The notes under the pieces are model-generated. The model ran no database searches, was not told where the DNA came from, and saw only the letters and a program-made list of their open reading frames with translations. Both the position numbers and the translations under genes were made by a program. From Paenibacillus amylolyticus (lineage in GTDB: Bacteria; Bacillota; Bacilli; Paenibacillales; Paenibacillaceae): DNA of 64,000 nt. Below, in pieces: positions 58,765-64,000 of the stretch. Location of the stretch: contig NZ_CP121451.1 in the NCBI RefSeq assembly GCF_029689945.1, forward strand, positions 3,100,001 through 3,164,000. The letters run 5' to 3'. Positions within the stretch are counted from its first letter, which is position 1; each line of letters begins with the position of its first letter.

Positions 58765-60098
58765 ATGAAAAAGATTTTTGTATTGGATACCAACGTGCTT
58801 CTACATGACCCCAATGCCATATTTGCCTTTGAGGAACATGAGGTAATCATTCCCGCGGTTGTATTGGAGGAGATCGACTCCAAAAAAGAAATGCCGATGA
58901 AATTGGGCGTAATGCCCGTAATGTATCGAGATTGTTGGATGGATTACGTGAGCTGGGTCACCTGCACAGTGGGGTACCTCTGGCTAATGGAGGTAATCTG
59001 AAAGTAGAACTGAATCATCGGAGTTTCGTTAAAGTTCAGGAAATGTTTGGTGAAGTATCCAACGATAATCGCATTTTGGCTGTCGCATTGAATTATCAGA
59101 TCGAGGAAAATGAAAAGGAAATCGTCGAACGTCAGGTGGTGCTTGTCAGTAAAGATGTACTTGTGCGTATCAAAGCGGATGTACTTGGTTTGTTCACACA
59201 GGATTACTTATCAGATCGGACGGCAGGACTCAGCGAGTTATATCCAGGTTATACGGCCCTCAAAGTTCATCCGTCTGTCATTGATGAGTTTTACACATAT
59301 CGTTTTTTACCAATCAAACCGTTACAGTTGTCCTATTCGTTGTATCCGAATGAATTCGTTATTCTCAAGGATGAGATGGGAACCAACAAATCGGCTTTGC
59401 TCAAAGTGAATACAGAGGGAACAAAGCTGGAGCCACTTTTCCTTAGTAACGATAATGTCTGGGGCATTAGCGCGCGTAACGCACAACAACGGATGGCGCT
59501 TGAACTGCTTTTGAATGACGACATCCCGCTTGTTACGATCACTGGTAAAGCCGGAACAGGGAAAACCCTGCTGGCTCTAGCAGCAGGTCTGCTTAAGGTA
59601 GAGGATGATCACAAATATAAAAAACTGTTGATTGCTCGTCCTGTCGTTCCGATGGGCAAAGATATTGGTTACTTGCCTGGTGAGAAAGAAGAAAAACTTC
59701 GTCCATGGATGCAGCCGATTTATGATAATCTGGAGTTTTTGTTTGACACCAAAAAGGCTGGAGATATCGATAAAATTCTAATGGGGCTTGGCAGTATTCA
59801 GGTAGAGGCTTTAACGTATATTCGGGGAAGATCGATACCTGGACAGTTTATCATTATTGATGAAGCTCAGAATCTGTCCCGACATGAAGTAAAGACCATT
59901 GTATCCAGGGTCGGTGAGGGCAGTAAAATTATTTTGATGGGTGACCCCGAACAGATTGATCATCCGTATCTGGATTCTGCCAGTAACGGTCTGACGTATA
60001 TCGTGGAACGGTTCAAGCAAGAGGGAATCAGCGGACATATCATGCTCGAAAAGGGAGAGCGGTCCAAGCTGGCACAGCTTGCAGCTGATTTACTGTAA
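58765..60098 (+). CDS. ylaK: PhoH family protein with N-terminal PIN domain (YlaK), one frameshift
   Basis: A PIN-PhoH (PhoH2) fusion, a putative RNA-cleaving helicase-like ATPase. The PIN domain begins [20 protein letters not shown]. The ATPase has [39 protein letters not shown] and [16 protein letters not shown]. An A run at 58882-58887 needs one more A, giving [20 protein letters not shown]. The repaired length is 444 residues, as in B. subtilis YlaK. GGAGGGG precedes the ATG. This is the second PhoH gene in the window; the other lacks the PIN domain. Confidence 0.93.
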
Positions 60099-60138
60099 AA
60101 GATTAAGGGGATTTATTTCCCGGAAAATGTTGTCATTG

Positions 60139-60167
60139 AAACTGGCTCTTGGAGCCGGTTTTTTTGC
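60139..60167 (+). terminator. Rho-independent terminator after ylaK
   Basis: AACTGGCTC and GAGCCGGTT, sharing bases around a short TTG loop, followed by T residues. Confidence 0.85.
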
Positions 60168-60225
60168 TGAAAAACGAAGAAAGCGTTATTGCACAGAACT
60201 CGATATGCTCGTAGTATGCAAAAAT

Positions 60226-60244
60226 CCGAAAAAGTGTTTTTCGG
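60226..60244 (+). other. Perfect short palindrome upstream of the solute-binding-like gene
   Basis: CCGAAAAA-GTG-TTTTTCGG, an eight-pair stem with a three-base loop, in the 220 bases between ylaK and the next gene. It may be a binding site or a weak terminator. Confidence 0.45.
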
Positions 60245-60320
60245 CAGGGTAGGACAAGAGTACTACTTATTTGTTACAATACTTGTTGCAGGAAAAACTA
60301 GGTGAACAGGAGGTAAGTTA

Positions 60321-61589
60321 ATGAAGCGTAGACATCAGGTAGTTTTGTTCGCGGTATTGCTGCTTTCGTTAACGATCTTGTCACCGAGTTTTGATTTTAG
60401 AGGTTCACAGCTCAATCAGGAACGCGACCAGGAGAAGGATGCCTTTCCGGGTTCTTCGTCCCGTAATGAAGATGCTCAGGCTCCGCTGGAGATTGTGGTT
60501 GCCATGTCGGATGAAGAGTTTCAAGCCTTTCAGAAGATAGCCAAAGAAGTGGCTGCTTCCCAGCTGGTAGAAATTAATCTTCGGAATGAGAAGCCGGATA
60601 CATATAAACGTGTTTTGGATCTTGAATTTTCACTAGGAGAGAACGGAGATGTTGTTCTGCTTGATAGTGAGGAAGTGCAATACTATGCCCAAAAAGGGTA
60701 CCTGTATCCGTTAAACGGAACAACATTATCGAAGTCGCTCGGAGATACGGTAGTTGAGTTACGGGGACTGACAGAGTGGAATGGTTATCAATGGGGGATG
60801 CCTTTTGATTTTGATCCCTACATTCTGGCTGCACAATCTTCATTTCTGAAGAGATCAGGCATGGAGTCGTTACCTCACAATAAAGATCAGTGGGCTAAGC
60901 TTACTCAACAAGCCATGGTGGAAGGAATTCCTTTAATTACGCTGAACGTCAATGATATTTACGGGACGAATGCGTGGTTGAATCATTTGGAGCCGAGGAT
61001 GGCACCAGATCAAGTTAAACAAATGCAAACGGATTCGCAAACGGGGAATCTACAGCAGGGAATTCAGTTGATGAATCAGATTCAACCCCATATTATGCTT
61101 CAGTCTACCAATCCGATGATCTCAACAACTGCTGACGAGAATAACACACCGATGGTTGTATCATTGTTTTCTCAATTATTAAGTGCAGATCAAGCGAGTG
61201 CAGTTAATAACGATTCTTTGGAGCGCATTTCTTTGGAAACCTTGGAAACTGAGAACTCCAGAAGCCTTGTCATTACTGCGGGCTCGGTTGAGGCGGAGGA
61301 AGCCAGTAGATGGATTGAAGGAATGACGTCTGCTACGATACAATTAAAATGGTACCAGCAGGTTAACCGTTTACCTGCAAAGCAACAGGAACTGGATTTG
61401 GAGTCTGAGAAGCTCGCTGGACGTTATGATATGACAAAGAGACATTCCTGGTTCGCAACACCCCAAGATGCCCCCGCTGCAACGACTGAAAGTCAGGTTC
61501 TAATAACTCGTTTTCAACAAAAAGTACAACAATTCTTAAAGGGAGAAATTACAGCCAATCAATACGTAAACAGTATTAGAACGCATTAG
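60321..61589 (+). CDS. Orphan extracellular solute-binding-like protein
   Basis: A 422-residue secreted protein. An N-terminal hydrophobic segment (VVLFAVLLLSLTILSPSF) lacks the lipobox cysteine usual for such proteins in Gram-positives. The body resembles the family 1 solute-binding fold of carbohydrate ABC transporters (GDVVLLDSEEVQYYAQKGYL, YPLNGTTLSKSL, YQWGMPFDFDPYILA). No transporter permease or ATPase gene is nearby. It may be a sensor, a decoy or a structural relative. AGGAGG precedes the ATG. It is convergent with the coiled-coil gene, ten bases apart. Confidence 0.75.
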   Translation: MKRRHQVVLFAVLLLSLTILSPSFDFRGSQLNQERDQEKDAFPGSSSRNEDAQAPLEIVVAMSDEEFQAFQKIAKEVAASQLVEINLRNEKPDTYKRVLDLEFSLGENGDVVLLDSEEVQYYAQKGYLYPLNGTTLSKSLGDTVVELRGLTEWNGYQWGMPFDFDPYILAAQSSFLKRSGMESLPHNKDQWAKLTQQAMVEGIPLITLNVNDIYGTNAWLNHLEPRMAPDQVKQMQTDSQTGNLQQGIQLMNQIQPHIMLQSTNPMISTTADENNTPMVVSLFSQLLSADQASAVNNDSLERISLETLETENSRSLVITAGSVEAEEASRWIEGMTSATIQLKWYQQVNRLPAKQQELDLESEKLAGRYDMTKRHSWFATPQDAPAATTESQVLITRFQQKVQQFLKGEITANQYVNSIRTH

Positions 61590-61599
61590 AACAATTTCT

Positions 61600-62676
61600 T
61601 TAAAATGATATGGCTAGTTTTACTTCCAATATGCCTTCACTTGTTGAAACATCCGTTGCTTTGACAAAAGAGAGGATTTTCTGAGGATAGAATCCAAGAT
61701 CGAATTCTCTTTCCAGCATTCGGCGAGTGGTATCCGGTAATTCAAGCTGGTTGAATACAAGTTTGTCCACGTGAAAACGAATGGAGTTTTGAGGTTCATT
61801 TTCTACCGTATAATGTCCTTCAATGCTTAATTGCAACTGATCCCGCTGACCGGATGCGATAATCTTATCCTCATTAAACTCAAAGGCAAAGTCTTCGAAG
61901 ATGGAATTTTGGGAACGAAGAAATGTATTAAGTTCATCCTGCCCAATACGAATCGTATACGTTGTTCCTGTTGTAGATATGCCGCCGTTTTGCTTTTGAA
62001 TAAAATCAGGAAGGTTCTGCATGGCGGATGCCAATGCTTTGAAATATCGTTTCACCTCATAGATGCCGATATTCTCCCAATACAGGGTCAATTCATCCAT
62101 CAGTTTCTGAATCGCTGCCGCATCTCCGCTGGTGGCTATTTGGGCATCCACTTCTTTTTGCAAGGCGACTACACGTTCCCGCTGGTTTTGGAGATTAATC
62201 TTCATTGCGGTCAATTCTGCTGTAGTCTGACGAATCTGAGTGGAAGTCTGTTGCAGGTTGCGATAGTGGTCCTGATACTTGTCCAGCACAGCCTGATCCC
62301 GTCCAATAATAATCTGATAATAATCATACAATACAAACAGGTCTTTCAATGACCTGGCTCCCAGGACCGTCATGAGAAGACTGTCGCGTTCTCCTGTGTA
62401 GTAAGACCTCACTACTGCTCCGGCCCGATCTTGCTGGATATGTATCTGCTCTTCCTGTTCCTGAAGCTGGACGGCTAATGTCTCGTTTTGTTGAGCCAGC
62501 TGTTTCTGCCTTTCGGCGATGCGTTCGATTTCATGATCGATTTCGACGATAGATAGACTTTTTTGCAAGATCTCACGTGTATCCTCAGGTGAAGACTCTG
62601 CGTAGGTGTAGGAAGAGGGTAGTTGCAGGAATATAATGATGCATAATATAAATGCGGCAATGCCATGACGTCTCAC
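61600..62676 (-). CDS. Secreted coiled-coil protein of unknown function
   Basis: A 358-residue protein with a signal peptide (GIAAFILCIIIFLQLPSS, cut near YAESS). Residues 30-200 are a long coiled coil. It contains a RAGAVVRSYYTGERDSLLMT segment like that of PcsB/CwlO-type peptidoglycan-hydrolase N-terminal domains, but no NlpC/P60 or CHAP domain follows. The C-terminal 140 residues (TYTIRIGQDELNTFLRSQNS) form a domain I do not recognise. It may be a cell-wall or divisome adaptor. Confidence 0.8.
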   Translation of the reverse strand: MRRHGIAAFILCIIIFLQLPSSYTYAESSPEDTREILQKSLSIVEIDHEIERIAERQKQLAQQNETLAVQLQEQEEQIHIQQDRAGAVVRSYYTGERDSLLMTVLGARSLKDLFVLYDYYQIIIGRDQAVLDKYQDHYRNLQQTSTQIRQTTAELTAMKINLQNQRERVVALQKEVDAQIATSGDAAAIQKLMDELTLYWENIGIYEVKRYFKALASAMQNLPDFIQKQNGGISTTGTTYTIRIGQDELNTFLRSQNSIFEDFAFEFNEDKIIASGQRDQLQLSIEGHYTVENEPQNSIRFHVDKLVFNQLELPDTTRRMLEREFDLGFYPQKILSFVKATDVSTSEGILEVKLAISF

Positions 62677-62858
62677 CGATCATTCTCCTTTCCACTTCTT
62701 CAATGACAATAGTACAGGCTTGATGTCTTCCAGACAATATATGAAACAAATACGTGAATTATCCTTAGTGGTTACATAACACCATGAACATTCATCTAAT
62801 CTGAACACAACAAAAAGCAACCCGACAGATATCGGATCACTTTCATGCTGCAGGTGGA

Positions 62859-63094
62859 TTAGAGCGGCAAACCCATTTCGAATACGGTCCAGTAGCTGAA
62901 CCCCGTGAATGTGACGATCATATAACCCCAGAAGAGCAATATGTACGTTCGTTCAGTAAATTTCAAGTATCCCAAAATGACAAAAAACGCAGTCTGCAGG
63001 AAAAAAAGCAAAGCCATTTCGACCAGATCTCCCGCAAAAGCCATCAGGCCAATCGCAAGCGTGAAGAACCCGAGTACCCGAACATGCGTGCCAC
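62859..63094 (-). CDS. DUF2626 membrane protein (YqgY-like), one frameshift
   Basis: A 78-residue membrane protein recognised only after repair. The start is GTG 63094 with GAGAGGAGG upstream. The first codons read MARMF, then one base is missing near 63080 (minus strand TTCGGG should be TTCCGGG), giving RVLGFFTLAIGLMAFAGDLV, and further EMALLFFLQTAFFVILGYLK. This is the DUF2626 pattern, with YWTVFEMGLPL at the end. The function is unknown. Confidence 0.8.
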
Positions 63095-63407
63095 GGTAAA
63101 TCCTCCTCTCTAAGTACGATCATAGATTGTCTACACAACATTATACCGGGAAAGGAAAAACGTGTAAACAAATTTGGATATGAAAGCGAATTCTTTTTTT
63201 GCTAAAAGGAAGTATAGAGAGATAAGTTTTACATGTGTCACGTATGAGCAAGCCTGAATGTGGAAATACATTTTAGTATGAAATCAATTCTATGAACTCT
63301 ATGAGAGGCATAAGAATGAATGAAGCAGCTTTTATACCTAATTCACATACCGGTCTTCCGGTAATGCGGACGGTTATTTTAGGATGTTGTTAGGAGGGTA
63401 TTATAGC
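63095..63407. other. 313-base intergenic region with a possible 25-codon leader frame
   Basis: AT-rich, with no gene recognised on either strand. A short frame at 63316-63393 ([20 protein letters not shown] then ILGCC) has a GAGAGG upstream, and its stop TAG is the start of the TAGGAGGG of the next gene. It may be a leader peptide or chance. Confidence 0.35.
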
Positions 63408-64000
63408 ATGACTGCAGTGAGACAGGATGCTTGGAGCACAGAGGACGATTTGATATTGGCTGAGGTTACTTTGCGTCATATTCGTGAAGGCAGTACACAA
63501 TTGGCCGCTTTTGAAGAGGTAGGCGAGAAAATAGGCAGAACATCTGCCGCATGTGGTTTTCGCTGGAACAGTTGTGTACGCAAAAAGTATGAATCTGCCA
63601 TCAGTAACGCCAAGGCACAACGACAAAAACGAAGTTATCTCAGAAAGCAGCCAGCTATGCTCGGACCACAGGTTGCAGCATTGTCTACACTGGATACTGA
63701 AGAACAACTGTACAAATCAGATGGGATCTCGGACGATTCATTATCGATGGATGCCGTAATCCGCTTCCTGCGTCAATGGAAGGGAACCGTTCAGGAGAGT
63801 AGTCGTCAACTCAAGATGCTGGAGAAAGAACTTCGGGAGAAAGAAGATGAATTGCTTGAACTCCGTCTGGAGAATGACCGTCTCTCCAAGGAAGTGAATG
63901 AAGTACAGACGGATTACCGTGTGGTGAATGACGACTACAAAGCATTGATTCAGATTATGGATCGGGCTCGCAGACTCGCATTTTTGTCCGAAGAAGAAGA
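63408..64000 (+). CDS. RsfA family transcriptional regulator, partial
   Basis: The frame starts at ATG 63408 after TAGGAGGG and runs off the end of the window without a stop, so only 197 residues are seen. The N-terminal Myb/SANT-like helix-turn-helix ([53 protein letters not shown]) is typical of RsfA/YlbO prespore-specific regulators. It is followed by a long coiled coil ([20 protein letters not shown]). In B. subtilis RsfA tunes sigma-F dependent genes. Confidence 0.88.
   Translation, partial: MTAVRQDAWSTEDDLILAEVTLRHIREGSTQLAAFEEVGEKIGRTSAACGFRWNSCVRKKYESAISNAKAQRQKRSYLRKQPAMLGPQVAALSTLDTEEQLYKSDGISDDSLSMDAVIRFLRQWKGTVQESSRQLKMLEKELREKEDELLELRLENDRLSKEVNEVQTDYRVVNDDYKALIQIMDRARRLAFLSEEE

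Noticed and set aside
4170..60098. Reading the split genes as programmed frameshifts or pseudogenes
   Set aside because: Breaks are spread over unrelated genes, lack stimulatory signals, affect genes expected to be essential, and are almost all single missing bases.
1..64000. tRNA genes, prophage, insertion sequences or defence systems
   Set aside because: None recognised; the gene content is core chromosomal.

Overview
The window reads as chromosomal DNA of a Gram-positive, endospore-forming Bacillales bacterium, most likely Paenibacillus. The base composition looks balanced, ribosome binding sites are strong AGGAGG types, and GTG and TTG starts are common. Sporulation genes are present (yqfC, yqfD, a ylaJ-type lipoprotein, a CotD-like coat protein, an RsfA-type regulator). 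Several blocks follow the Bacillus subtilis gene order, as far as I remember it. No prophage, insertion sequence, CRISPR array or tRNA was seen.

Layout. 1-13.3 kb: end of an rRNA methyltransferase gene, then the double-strand-break repair set addB-addA-sbcD-sbcC. 13.3-17.9 kb: a small possibly Sm-like protein, a repeat-bearing intergenic stretch, and a leftward reverse-transsulfuration operon (yrrT-mccA-mccB). 17.9-28.3 kb: HIT protein, rpsU-yqeY, the membrane-microdomain set nfeD-floA plus an unknown third gene, then yqfC-yqfD-phoH-yqfF-ybeY-dgkA. 28.6-40.2 kb: cdd-era-yqzL-recO, a glycine T-box with glyQS, yqxD-dnaG-sigA, trmK-yqfO. 40.2-40.9 kb: RNase P RNA. 40.9-43.8 kb: a divergent aminotransferase/MocR pair around a cluster of four ACTGTTAT-type sites. 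43.8-53.6 kb: coat protein, a subtilase with a long N-terminal region, small conserved proteins, a lytic transglycosylase, a tRNA thiolation pair (cysteine desulfurase-thiI) and two divergent TerC proteins. 53.7-60.1 kb: typA-ylaH, an LCP cell-wall protein, ylaL-, ylaJ- and ylaK-like genes. 60.3-64 kb: an orphan solute-binding-like protein, a secreted coiled-coil protein, a DUF2626 protein and the start of an RsfA-type regulator.

The most striking property is technical. At least 18 single-base frameshifts interrupt 15 otherwise well-conserved genes, including glyQ and dnaG, which are expected to be essential. Nearly all are one missing base in a short homopolymer or doublet. In every case adding or removing one base restores a full-length protein. 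I read these as consensus-sequence errors, not pseudogenes, and annotate the genes across the breaks.

I did not find a convincing new multi-gene system. The best candidates for something undescribed are the MocR operator array, the pair of about 80-bp palindromic repeats at 28.45 and 55.71 kb, the three-copy repeat at 14.7-14.85 kb, the structured stretch near 13.6 kb, the unknown third gene of the nfeD-floA cluster, and the orphan secreted proteins at 60-62.7 kb.
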